Positions 16,757 through 24,902 of a stretch of DNA of 42,957 bases are shown in pieces. Source of the DNA: a virus; the IMG/VR virus record IMGVR_UViG_3300009636_000014, positions 1 to 42,957 of that record. The stretch is one strand, 5' to 3'. Each line of letters begins with the position of its first letter. Position 1 is the first letter of the stretch. Under the pieces are notes generated by a model that was given only the letters and a program-made list of their open reading frames with translations, was not told the DNA's origin and did no database searches. A program made the translations under genes and the position numbers.

Positions 16757-17050
16757 ATGAGTGAAAAAATCAAAATGACAGACGGTGAACTCGCAGAAGT
16801 TAAAATGTTACAAGAAAAGTTTCAGCACAAGATTTTTCAAATTGGGCAACTGACCATTCAAAAAATGGAAACCGCATCCACTATGAAACATCTTTCTGAA
16901 CAGGAAATAAAATTGGAAGATGAATGGAATACGCTTAAAAAAATGGAGAACGAACTGATAGAAAAACTGTTGTCAAAATACGGTGAAGGCTCGTTGGATA
17001 TGAGAGAAGGCACGTTTATTTCCGAGAAAAAGCCTTCGGTGACTTCTTAA
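16757..17050 (+). CDS. Small coiled-coil protein upstream of sheath
   Basis: 97 residues, highly charged and helical from residue 8 to about 75 (LAEVKMLQEKFQHKIFQIGQ; MENELIEKLLSKYGEG), then a short tail with GSLDMREGTFIS. This shape (long coiled coil followed by KYGxGxxDxxxGxF) recurs in T4-like environmental phages next to tail genes. A scaffolding, chaperone or virion role is plausible but unproven. AAGG at 16745-16748 is a weak ribosome-binding site. Confidence 0.55.
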   Translation: MSEKIKMTDGELAEVKMLQEKFQHKIFQIGQLTIQKMETASTMKHLSEQEIKLEDEWNTLKKMENELIEKLLSKYGEGSLDMREGTFISEKKPSVTS

Positions 17051-17103
17051 GAAAAATTGCGTTTTCAAAAACACAAATAATACACGTTTCAAAAAATTGA
17101 CAA

Positions 17104-17111
17104 TATTTATA
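17104..17111 (+). promoter_or_regulatory. Probable strong late promoter for sheath gene
   Basis: TTGACAATATTTATATT contains the TATTTATA box. The tail-tube gene has the almost identical TTGACACTATTTATATT at 27311-27327. These two genes need the most copies of product and both end in strong terminators. The box ends 45 nt before the sheath ATG. Confidence 0.55.
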
Positions 17112-17126
17112 TTTAGGTCATTTAAG

Positions 17127-17150
17127 ATGACTACAAACCAAAAGAAATAA
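17127..17150 (+). other. Seven-codon leader reading frame before sheath
   Basis: The sheath leader contains ATG ACT ACA AAC CAA AAG AAA TAA, a minimal reading frame (MTTNQKK) ending 6 nt before the sheath ATG. It could keep ribosomes on the leader or be a chance ATG. Confidence 0.2.
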
Positions 17151-17156
17151 GAGAAT

Positions 17157-20100
17157 ATGCCAATACAAGAAGGTGGTACATTTAGCCCGGACAGAAACGT
17201 TGTGTCGCCCGGCGTTTTCACAAGAGAAAATAATCTGTCAGGTATAGCAGCGGGCGTTGCTAACATCGGTGGTGCAGTTGTGGCTCCATTTGCCCAAGGT
17301 CCAGCCTATTCACCAATAATTCTGACAGACGTGAATACATTAGCGAACATGTTTGGTAATCCCGACGGTGTTTATTATGGTCCCTACACCGCAGCTCAAT
17401 ATTTACAAGAACAGGGAATCGTAACGATTTGCAGAGTCGGTGGGTTGACAGGTTATCAGCAAAATTACCCATTTGCCCTATGGGCAGTAAAAGGTGAATG
17501 GAATGAAAATGAATCCGAAGGCGCTTTGAATAGTGCCGAATCATTTGTATATTTTTCAGGTAGTGTTACCAATCCAACGTATTCTTATGCTGAATCCATC
17601 ACTTTCGTAAACACCAATTACAGTTCTTCCGCGACAAAAGTATTCAATATTGGTGGTGGTACTTCGGCTACACAATCAATATCAAGCTCATTTACCCAAA
17701 GTGTATTAACCATTAATAATCCAACCGTCACAATTACTTTTGCTGCCGGCGCAGCCGATGATACGGCTTTGAATCCGAATTCGACCAGCGGTAGTATTTT
17801 GTATTATGGACAAACAATTTCATTGGGAACAGCCAATGTAATTTACGCAAGTGCAAGTTTATCCACAGTTTTGACTTCTTCGACGATAGTTACTTCACCG
17901 TCGTCTTCGACAGTTTATATCAATTATGGTGTCAATACATCATCATTTTCATCATCAATAGCTAATGGAACATTTTCCGCTTCGATTATCAATCCTTCAT
18001 CGGTATTTTTCCCGTTGGGAAGTTATCCTTGGGGTGGTTATGAAGCAGGTGTTGCAACCACTTTGGAATTTATCAGTTCCTCTTTGACGGTAAACTTGGG
18101 AACTTGTGGTTTTCCAACTATCAATTTAAGTGGTGTCATTACAGGTACTTTTGGTAATTTCAATGGCACATTCACAAGTCAAGCTTCAACCTTTAATCCG
18201 TGTATCCTGCCAAACGGCGCATGGACGGGAAGTGGTGACATGAGATTACTTGCTGTATTAGCAGACACCGAAGCAGGCGGCATTCAAAATCTTGTCGCTC
18301 CGGGTTTCTATGGTTCCACATTAAGTATGACGAACCCGATTACCGGTAGTGGTGTCAATGTTATTCCACTTAATTACAGTCTGACATTAAAGAACAGTAA
18401 TAGTTCGACACCTTACGGAATTTATCAATTTTCATTAAATAGTGAAGACCCAAGTTACATTACCAATGTTTTTGGTCATGTTCCTACAGTGGGTAATCCA
18501 GCCAAACAAGTTGCTGGTCAAAAGATTGAGGCAGCATATCTATATTCAATTTATGAGGATACTATTGCTGAAGTTGTTGATGAACGCGATCTTTGGATGA
18601 TTGTCGGCGCAGCCCTTCCATCAGGTTCGTTGGCAGGCGCGCCGATGAATTTCACCGACCAATATTCATTTGCTCCATCAACGGGTGATAGTGCATTTTC
18701 AATTCAAGAGGCGGTCACTCCTTGGGTACTTTCCCAAGCCATTGCTTCCTACAATAGTGGTTCAGCTCCACACAGATTTGAATTGTTCAAAATCCACACC
18801 ATTGCTGATGGAACTTATACAAATACTCAATTTAAAGTTCAAATTAGTAATGTGAAGTTGGCGGGTACGGTTGCAGGTAGTGATTGGGGTTCATTTACCC
18901 TTACACTTCGCAAATACAGTGATACTGATAAGCGTCCTGTCATTGTTGAACAATACAATAATTTGAACCTTAATCCTGACGACCCGAACTATATTGCTCG
19001 TATAATTGGTGACATGTATAGTTACATCAATTTTAATGGCAAAGTTATAGAGTTCGGAACCTATCAGAATAATAGTAAAAATATCAGGGTGGAAATGACG
19101 ACTAACACTTATCCTGTGTCGGCTCTTCCTTATGGATTTGAAGCGTATGTCACACCAACAAACGGTGCCATGAGTTATTGGACGCCAACAATGAAATACA
19201 CCAAGGCATCAGTTTATGGGTTGAATCCGGGCAAGTATCCATCAGGCATCACCTTTAACGATGCTCCTACAGGTGCAGATGCTGAATTGTTCAGTTTGTA
19301 TCCACAAACAGGTTATCCAACCGTAACAGGAGTTGGCGCGGCGGAGAATAATGCACAATACATGGCTCCAATTCCATCATTTAATACGAGTGGTGTAACT
19401 TACTTGAGTACGGGAAGAAACACCATATTTGCTTTGGATTTGGATTATGAAGTATATGGTGTAAGCACCGGTTCCTTCCTTCCAAGCGGTAGCAATGCTA
19501 TTCCTGTAATATATGACCCTGTAAATGAACCAACCTATGTCAAAATGAGAAACTTTGTATTCGGTTTCCAAGGTGGTTTTGATGGTCAAAGTCCAGCCAT
19601 TCCAATCAATGTCGGTGGTGATATCATTGCCGGTAACACTCAAGGTTTGGATTGCACAACCGTCAATTCTGCAGGTTCAATTGGATATAATCAAGCTATT
19701 ACAGCCCTCAGTAACGCTGACCAATATGACATTAATCTTATTGTGACTCCGGGTATTATCTACGAAGAACACCCATATGTCACCAACTTGGTTGTTGACA
19801 TGTGTGAGGCTCGTGGGGATTGTTTTTATATTACAGATTTTTATGTGGATGAAGGCAATCCATCTAACAGTCAGATTACTCAGGTTGTTGGTTATGCAGC
19901 TGAATTTGATACAAGTTATGCTGCAACCTATTATCCTTGGGTTAAAATCCTTGATACTTACAACAATTTGATTGTCACCGTTCCACCATCTGTGGTGTTG
20001 CCGGCAGTTTATGCCAATAACGACAAGGTGGCGGCCGAGTGGTTCGCGCCAGCCGGTCTAAACCGTGGTGGTATTCCAATCGCTACTCAGGTAACGGACA

Positions 20101-20543
20101 GAACTACACACGAAGACCGTGACGCGTTGTATGAAGGTAAAGTCAATCCTATTGCATCATTTCCGGGTTCCGGCATAGTGGTGTGGGGACAAAAGACATT
20201 GCAAAATGCCAACAATGCTACAAACAGAATCAACGTTCGCAGATTGTTGATTAACATCAAGAAATTTTTTGCTTCAACTTCACTTTATTTGGATTTTGAA
20301 CAGAATGTGGCTTCTACCCGCAACAAGTTCTTGAGCATTGTAAATCCATATTTGGAATCAGTGCAACAAAGGTCGGGTCTATACGCCTTCTTTGTCAAGA
20401 TGGACGATACGAATAACACACCTGATATTATCGATCAGAATATACTTTATGGGCAGATTTATTTGCAGCCAACCAAGACGGCGGAATTTATCATCCTTGA
20501 TTTCAATATTCTGCCAACGGGTGCAAGTTTCCCTAACGCATAA
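17157..20543 (+). CDS. Tail sheath protein, T4 gp18-like
   Basis: 1128 residues, much longer than T4 gp18 (659). The N-terminus NVVSPGVFTRENNLSGIAAG, the repeated A-P-F-A-Q-G-P/YSPIILTD pattern, and the C-terminal region (INVRRLLINIKKFFASTSLY; then LDFEQN, VMPL-like strands and AEFIILDFNI at the end) are typical of contractile tail sheaths. The extra length is mainly a Ser/Thr-rich beta insertion at about 120-370, with more in the middle, probably surface-exposed. Sheath subunits polymerise around the tube and contract on infection. It has its own promoter-like box upstream and a terminator downstream, consistent with high expression. Confidence 0.93.
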   Translation: MPIQEGGTFSPDRNVVSPGVFTRENNLSGIAAGVANIGGAVVAPFAQGPAYSPIILTDVNTLANMFGNPDGVYYGPYTAAQYLQEQGIVTICRVGGLTGYQQNYPFALWAVKGEWNENESEGALNSAESFVYFSGSVTNPTYSYAESITFVNTNYSSSATKVFNIGGGTSATQSISSSFTQSVLTINNPTVTITFAAGAADDTALNPNSTSGSILYYGQTISLGTANVIYASASLSTVLTSSTIVTSPSSSTVYINYGVNTSSFSSSIANGTFSASIINPSSVFFPLGSYPWGGYEAGVATTLEFISSSLTVNLGTCGFPTINLSGVITGTFGNFNGTFTSQASTFNPCILPNGAWTGSGDMRLLAVLADTEAGGIQNLVAPGFYGSTLSMTNPITGSGVNVIPLNYSLTLKNSNSSTPYGIYQFSLNSEDPSYITNVFGHVPTVGNPAKQVAGQKIEAAYLYSIYEDTIAEVVDERDLWMIVGAALPSGSLAGAPMNFTDQYSFAPSTGDSAFSIQEAVTPWVLSQAIASYNSGSAPHRFELFKIHTIADGTYTNTQFKVQISNVKLAGTVAGSDWGSFTLTLRKYSDTDKRPVIVEQYNNLNLNPDDPNYIARIIGDMYSYINFNGKVIEFGTYQNNSKNIRVEMTTNTYPVSALPYGFEAYVTPTNGAMSYWTPTMKYTKASVYGLNPGKYPSGITFNDAPTGADAELFSLYPQTGYPTVTGVGAAENNAQYMAPIPSFNTSGVTYLSTGRNTIFALDLDYEVYGVSTGSFLPSGSNAIPVIYDPVNEPTYVKMRNFVFGFQGGFDGQSPAIPINVGGDIIAGNTQGLDCTTVNSAGSIGYNQAITALSNADQYDINLIVTPGIIYEEHPYVTNLVVDMCEARGDCFYITDFYVDEGNPSNSQITQVVGYAAEFDTSYAATYYPWVKILDTYNNLIVTVPPSVVLPAVYANNDKVAAEWFAPAGLNRGGIPIATQVTDRTTHEDRDALYEGKVNPIASFPGSGIVVWGQKTLQNANNATNRINVRRLLINIKKFFASTSLYLDFEQNVASTRNKFLSIVNPYLESVQQRSGLYAFFVKMDDTNNTPDIIDQNILYGQIYLQPTKTAEFIILDFNILPTGASFPNA

Positions 20544-20562
20544 CGTTAATCATTAAAAACAG

Positions 20563-20596
20563 AAAATCCCCAATCCGCAAGGTTTGGGGATTTTTT
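20563..20596 (+). terminator. Rho-independent terminator after sheath
   Basis: AAATCCCCAA (20564-20573) pairs with TTGGGGATTT (20584-20593). Inside the stem, CC-GCAA-GG forms a GNRA-capped inner helix, and a T-rich run follows. Confidence 0.9.
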
Positions 20597-20610
20597 ACTT
20601 AACAAATGTC

Positions 20611-20617
20611 TATTTAT
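20611..20617 (+). promoter_or_regulatory. TATTTAT box, close to start codon
   Basis: TCTATTTATTATTAATATG: the box ends 7 nt before the ATG at 20625, just after the sheath terminator. A new transcript must begin here. The short spacing implies a very short or absent 5' leader. Confidence 0.45.
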
Positions 20618-20624
20618 TATTAAT

Positions 20625-21197
20625 ATGAACCCTGATACCAATTTGCCCCACTCGACACCACCAAAAAGGGGCGGTGTGAGATTAAACGTTAGAGGGGCGG
20701 GAGCATTAATTTTAGCCAAGGACACAGGTAGATTGCTATTTGCTTTTCGTATTGCTGACCGCCATACACGACCACATCTTGTATGGAATTTGTGGGGTGG
20801 ACCAGTAGAATCGAATGAAAATCCCGAAACGAGTGTAGTGCGATGGTCAAAAATTCAAACAGGTTATAAAGGGCAATTTGCTGATGTAATACCATTATAC
20901 ACATTTTTCAATAACCAAACAAATTTTAGATACCATAATTATTTGTTAATTGTAGAAAATGAATTTTGGCCAAGTTTAGACAGAAAGTTAACGGAAGACT
21001 ATAAATGGGTCGAATATGGAAAGTGGCCGGACCCCCTTTATCCAACAGTCAGTGCCTTACTTCGTGAAAAAGGGCCTGAAATTATAAAAATAATTGAAAA
21101 GAATGCCATCAGGGAAAGTCTCTTATTAAAGGGTAACATAATTAAACTAAAAGATATTATAAAAAATATGATTTTGAGTGAGAAAGTGATTTATTAA
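20625..21197 (+). CDS. Nudix-fold protein with lost catalytic box, C-terminal tag
   Basis: 190 residues. The Nudix fold is recognisable: GAGALILAKDTGRLLFAFR opens the domain and WGGPVESNENPE-TSVVRWSKIQTGY occupies the Nudix box position (residues 59-81). The canonical G-x5-E-x7-REUxEExGU is kept only at Gly59/60, Glu65, Arg73 and Gly80; the metal-binding glutamates of REUxEE are replaced (R73-WSKIQ). Hydrolysis of a nucleoside diphosphate is therefore unlikely, and ligand binding is more probable. Near the C-terminus is IIKLKDIIKNMILSE, a copy of the tag that is N-terminal in other genes. A close paralogue follows at 21199. Confidence 0.65.
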   Translation: MNPDTNLPHSTPPKRGGVRLNVRGAGALILAKDTGRLLFAFRIADRHTRPHLVWNLWGGPVESNENPETSVVRWSKIQTGYKGQFADVIPLYTFFNNQTNFRYHNYLLIVENEFWPSLDRKLTEDYKWVEYGKWPDPLYPTVSALLREKGPEIIKIIEKNAIRESLLLKGNIIKLKDIIKNMILSEKVIY

Positions 21198-21198
21198 T

Positions 21199-21771
21199 AT
21201 GGATTTTCTTGATACCAAACCGCGTTCAAATTTGCCAAGTTCTAGTCCGCCAAGACGACTAAATGTGAGAAGGAACATCAGAGGGTCAGGCGCTTTAATA
21301 TTGGCAAAAGACACAGGCCAATTATTATTTGCTCTTCGGGCTAGCCGATACGTTGGTCCTGAAAGACCGCGTGAATGGAATTTATGGGGTGGAAGATTGT
21401 ATCTTCATGAAAGCCCTGAAATGGGTGTAATTAGAAATGCAAAAGAACAAACAGGTTATAAAGGAAATTTTGAAGACGTAACACAACTGTATTCATTTAT
21501 AAGCCTTTATACAAATTTTAGATATTATACTTATTTGTTGACGGTGGAAAATGAATTTACACCAACCATAGATAGAAAATTGATAGACCATTATCAGTGG
21601 GTGGAATATGGAGATTTTCCATCGCCCCTTCATCCCGCCGTTAAAACGTTACTTGACAGAGCAGGTCACAAAATAAAAAATATAATCGATAAAATTTTTC
21701 TTAAAGAAAGTCTTGCAGACGGCACCCCTCATTCAATTAAATTAAAAAACCTAATAAAAGACTTGTGGTAA
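21199..21771 (+). CDS. Nudix-fold protein with degenerate box, paralogue of 20625
   Basis: 190 residues, similar to the preceding protein along its whole length (NLPSSSPPRR; GSGALILAKDTGQLLFALR; WVEYGDFPSPLHP). The Nudix box region 65-87 (GRLYLHESPE-MGVIRNAKEQTGY) keeps Gly65, Glu71, Arg79, Glu83 and Gly86, but RE becomes RN and the second Glu of EE becomes Gln84. That loses most of the metal site. The C-terminus ends SIKLKNLIKDLW, a tag copy without the final Glu. The start is one base after the preceding stop. Either weak catalysis or binding only is possible. Confidence 0.65.
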   Translation: MDFLDTKPRSNLPSSSPPRRLNVRRNIRGSGALILAKDTGQLLFALRASRYVGPERPREWNLWGGRLYLHESPEMGVIRNAKEQTGYKGNFEDVTQLYSFISLYTNFRYYTYLLTVENEFTPTIDRKLIDHYQWVEYGDFPSPLHPAVKTLLDRAGHKIKNIIDKIFLKESLADGTPHSIKLKNLIKDLW

Positions 21772-21786
21772 TAAGAACCGTAGGAT

Positions 21787-22119
21787 ATGATTAAATTAAA
21801 AGACATGATACCCAAGAAGTATTTTTATCATATTACTCCAAAGAAAAATATTCCGAGTATGAAGATACATGGTATAGTTCCCAAACCCGACAAACCTGCT
21901 CCGTTTTGCAGTAAAGAAATTTGTCTGTTTGACAATAAAACCACGATGGAAGATGCTTTGATGAATTGGTTGGGTGATAAATTTGATGAAACCGAACCCT
22001 TGGTTTGCCTTACCATAAATGCTGCAGGACTAAAAATATATCCATCTGATGTGGGTTACGAATTTAGAACATTGGAACCCATACCGTGGAAAAACGTCGT
22101 AAAGATTGAGGATATATGA
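21787..22119 (+). CDS. Small tagged protein, ADP-ribosyltransferase-fold (DarT/KptA-like) candidate
   Basis: 110 residues. Tag-like start MIKLKDMIPKK, but without the (L/I)-x-E ending. Then YFYHITPKKNIPSMKIHGIVP (His15), a pattern typical of small ADP-ribosyltransferase-fold proteins related to KptA/Tpt1 and DarT, where YH-x-T binds NAD. Further on are ICLFDNKTTMEDALMNWLGD and GYEFRTLEPIPWKNVVKI, also in the expected order. The family includes enzymes that ADP-ribosylate nucleic acids and others of unknown activity. The final 4 nt overlap the next start (ATGA), so it is coupled to the three-domain gene at 22116. Confidence 0.45.
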   Translation: MIKLKDMIPKKYFYHITPKKNIPSMKIHGIVPKPDKPAPFCSKEICLFDNKTTMEDALMNWLGDKFDETEPLVCLTINAAGLKIYPSDVGYEFRTLEPIPWKNVVKIEDI

Positions 22120-23792
22120 TTAAACTGAAAAATCTTATAGGAGAATCCAAACCAAAAAACCCAAGAGTTGGTAAATGTTATGAACTTTCAGGCAGATATG
22201 TTTTGGAGCACCCCAAAGCCATTCTTGTTCATGGCAGATTAATCAATCCTTTTAAACGGGGACTTACAGAACTCGACCATGCATGGGTTGAAGTGGGCGA
22301 TGAAATTTTTGACCCCGTAATGGATATAATTTGGCCAAAAAATGTCTATGAAGATTTTTTTCATGCTAAACCAAACAAAAAATATTCTTTTATAGAGGTT
22401 GTAAAAATAGTGGATAGGGCGGAAAATTGGGGGCCTTGGGAAAACATAAATTTGACAGAAAATGAATCAGACGAAGAACATGCGGATGCATTGAGAAAAA
22501 CGGGATTTTGGGGAAAAGCAGGAGCTGGGGCGTTAATCATGGCAAGAACCACGGGCAGGCTTCTGCTTCAATTAAGGGGCGACTACGTTGAACAACCCAA
22601 TACATGGGGAGGTTGGGGCGGTGCAATTGATGCCGGTCTTTCACCTGAGTCGGCAATGCAAAAGGAAATTGAACAGGAAACAGGATTGAAAAGCAGTCAG
22701 ATAAGGGAAATCATACCGCTTTATATTTTCAGGCACCCAAGCGGATTTAGATATTATAATTTTTTGGTGACGGTTGATGATGAATTCATACCACGACCAA
22801 GCCCAACCAACGAATGGGAAATCAGCGGTTTTCGCTGGGTGAAATATGGCCAATGGCCTTCCCCATTACATTTTGGTTTACAGATTTTACTTCAACGTTC
22901 AGGCAAAAAAATAAGAAAGATTATTGATAAAAATTCCGAGGGCGGAAGGTTGGTCGAGGCAATTGACAAAGCTCACGAAAAGGCTGCGTTGGCCGCCATC
23001 CGATATGTGTGGCGTTTAATGCCTAGAGCGGAAAGATTTTACGAATATGATTTTTCCCTGTGGATGAGTAACGACGAACCCACACAAAAATTTGTATTAA
23101 GACTTGCTCAAATTCTTTATCCCAACGACCCCGATGCGTTTTACACCTTTTTTAACAAAGACATCATTCCCACATTGGAAAAATTGGAAGCGGTCAGGAC
23201 TAAAAGGATTGGTAAAAAAATAGGCGATGACCCATTATTTTTGTTAAAATTAGCTGTTAAAAACAAAACTTGGGAAGGGGCAAAACAATCATTGATGAGC
23301 ATATCGCCGGCTGCAACGTGGGCATACAAAGGTGGCAGAATCACCAATGAAGAGGCTGAAAACATGTTTGACCGGCTTTACAAAATCGCATTGGGCCAAA
23401 CCATGTATGATGAAAGATATTTAAAATATTCGCCTCAATTGTCAACTTTGTCCGTGGACCACAACAACCCAACTGAAACCGTGTTTATTCAACATCTTGC
23501 AGGTCATTCTGCACAAAAATTCCCTGATAAAGTTAAAGTACATCGTGGTACAAATTCTCCCTTGGCCAAAATACGACCGGGCGATTTTGTTTCCTTTGAC
23601 AAGGATTATGCAAGAACCTACACCAAAAGTAGATACGGTACGGTTCATCAGGAAGTTTTACCATCAAAAGATTTAAGAGTTTACAAAATGGAACCGGAAA
23701 GGGATGAATTGATTTATTGGCCTGAAGGGCATCAAATCAAGCAGGTTACAAACGTTCCCACCTTCAGGGACTTTTGGGGCAAATGGCGATAA
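22116..23792 (+). CDS. Tagged multidomain effector: Cys-hydrolase-like + Nudix + ADP-ribosyltransferase-like
   Basis: 558 residues. Tag MIKLKNLIGE (1-10, I-G-E). Domain 1 (about 15-110) has Cys21, the HAW motif with His55, and Asp66 in FDP, a Cys-His-Asp order like papain/transglutaminase-fold hydrolases. Domain 2 (about 135-280) is a Nudix fold. Its box at 168-191 (GGAIDAGLSPE-SAMQKEIEQETGL) keeps Glu184 and Glu188, but Leu175, Lys183 and Gln187 replace consensus residues. Domain 3 (about 290-558) is helical, then ends like an ADP-ribosyltransferase: VHRGT (Arg477), GDFVSFDKDYARTY (Ser493) and ERDELIYWPEG (Glu531), an R-S-E order. T4 Alt, a packaged ADP-ribosyltransferase, is the functional parallel. 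Domain calls 1 and 3 are by motif only. Confidence 0.6.
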   Translation: MIKLKNLIGESKPKNPRVGKCYELSGRYVLEHPKAILVHGRLINPFKRGLTELDHAWVEVGDEIFDPVMDIIWPKNVYEDFFHAKPNKKYSFIEVVKIVDRAENWGPWENINLTENESDEEHADALRKTGFWGKAGAGALIMARTTGRLLLQLRGDYVEQPNTWGGWGGAIDAGLSPESAMQKEIEQETGLKSSQIREIIPLYIFRHPSGFRYYNFLVTVDDEFIPRPSPTNEWEISGFRWVKYGQWPSPLHFGLQILLQRSGKKIRKIIDKNSEGGRLVEAIDKAHEKAALAAIRYVWRLMPRAERFYEYDFSLWMSNDEPTQKFVLRLAQILYPNDPDAFYTFFNKDIIPTLEKLEAVRTKRIGKKIGDDPLFLLKLAVKNKTWEGAKQSLMSISPAATWAYKGGRITNEEAENMFDRLYKIALGQTMYDERYLKYSPQLSTLSVDHNNPTETVFIQHLAGHSAQKFPDKVKVHRGTNSPLAKIRPGDFVSFDKDYARTYTKSRYGTVHQEVLPSKDLRVYKMEPERDELIYWPEGHQIKQVTNVPTFRDFWGKWR

Positions 23793-23944
23793 TTTTATCC
23801 TTGACGAATTTTCCGTACAATGTACATTTATAGTACTTCTAAAAAGTACCCAATAACACTGTATAACTTATAAAGCAGTACAAGTGTATCAACGATTTGA
23901 TGAGTGTCAAGTTGTTTTAATGTTTAACTTATATTTATATTAAT
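23793..23944 (+). promoter_or_regulatory. Intergenic region with clustered GTAC sites and TATTTATA box
   Basis: The longest gap between + strand genes (152 nt). Five GTAC sites lie at 23815-23881, including the palindrome GTACAATGTAC (23815-23825) and the inverted repeat GTACTT-CTAAA-AAGTAC (23833-23849), which could form a small hairpin or bind a dimeric regulator. A TATTTATA box (23932-23939) ends 5 nt before the next ATG. A TTGACG hexamer at 23801 could be a -35 element. Confidence 0.4.
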
Positions 23945-24442
23945 ATGGAAAATTATAATAGAACGGTATATGTGGATATGGATGGAGTGTTGGCTGATTT
24001 TGAAGGTGGATTCTATAAACTTTCAGGAATTGACGTGAGAAACGTCTCGGACCCGGAGATGTGGGCAAAAATTGAAGCCTATGGAAAGGCCAAATTTTTT
24101 GCAGAATTGGAGTGGATGGATGGCGGGAAAGAAATATGGCAATTCGTCGCTAACAATTTTCTCAACGCAAAAATTTTAAGTGCTTTGGGGAAATCGGATA
24201 AAATAGATAAACAAACTACGCAAGGAAAATTGATGTGGTTGCGCCATAATATTCCTTCCTTACAATTGGAGGATATAATTTTGGTTGATAATAAACATAA
24301 AAAACGTCACTATTCCAAACCCGGAGACATAATTATAGATGATACAGAGATAGTGATACAGGGATGGATTAAGAAGGGTGGCATCGGCATCCTTCATAAG
24401 ACTGCTTCTGACACCATTGCTCAATTGAAGCAATATGTATAA
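23945..24442 (+). CDS. 5'(3')-deoxyribonucleotidase-like HAD phosphatase
   Basis: 165 residues. The N-terminal YVDMDGVLADFEGGF carries the HAD motif I D-x-D (Asp11, Asp13) in the form typical of NT5C-type 5'(3')-deoxyribonucleotidases. Later IPSLQLEDIILVDNKHKKRH and DIIIDDTE provide the conserved Lys region and the DD of motif IV. The length fits the family (about 160-190). These enzymes dephosphorylate (deoxy)nucleoside monophosphates in the cytoplasm and could adjust dNMP pools during infection. It has no tag. The gene starts a new transcript after the GTAC-rich gap. Confidence 0.8.
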   Translation: MENYNRTVYVDMDGVLADFEGGFYKLSGIDVRNVSDPEMWAKIEAYGKAKFFAELEWMDGGKEIWQFVANNFLNAKILSALGKSDKIDKQTTQGKLMWLRHNIPSLQLEDIILVDNKHKKRHYSKPGDIIIDDTEIVIQGWIKKGGIGILHKTASDTIAQLKQYV

Positions 24443-24457
24443 ACATTATTGAATGGT

Positions 24458-24901
24458 ATGGAAAAGAATAGATTAATAGAACAAGAGAAATTAAAAGACC
24501 TTGTTAAAAAAGTGTGGCAAAAAGTAAAGAAGGGGAAAGAGGGTGAGATTGAAGATCCAAACCAACTAAAATTGGATTTGCCCTCGGATGTTAGTCAGAA
24601 AAAAATACAACCGATGATACCGGGGTTAACATTTAAAGAAAAACGGAAAAAATACCTTTCTGATTTTTCAAAACCGCCGTTCTTCACCAATACAAGAAAG
24701 TGGCTGGATGCTAATTTTGAGGGGAACATTTATGTTGGTCCCGATTTAACCAAGTATGGATTTATGTTAAGTGGCTATCAAAAAATAAAGCCTTGGGAAA
24801 AGGTTAAATATCCATATTTGTTTGTGACGGAATTGGAAGATCAAATGCGAAGTTGGAATTTTGCCATGGCAAAAAAACTCGGCCTGACCGGTGAGGATTA
24901 A
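24458..24901 (+). CDS. Tagged basic protein, unknown
   Basis: 147 residues from the ATG at 24458; a TTG three codons earlier is possible but less likely. It starts MEKNRLIEQEKLKDLVKKVW, a charged amphipathic helix with L-I-E that resembles the tag family loosely. A Lys/Glu-rich linker follows, then a domain from about 60 with PMIPGLTFKEKRKKYLSDFS and WLDANFEGNIYVGPDLT. No family recognised. It precedes the tag-fusion protein at 24903 with one base between stop and start. Confidence 0.5.
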   Translation: MEKNRLIEQEKLKDLVKKVWQKVKKGKEGEIEDPNQLKLDLPSDVSQKKIQPMIPGLTFKEKRKKYLSDFSKPPFFTNTRKWLDANFEGNIYVGPDLTKYGFMLSGYQKIKPWEKVKYPYLFVTELEDQMRSWNFAMAKKLGLTGED

Positions 24902-24902
24902 G

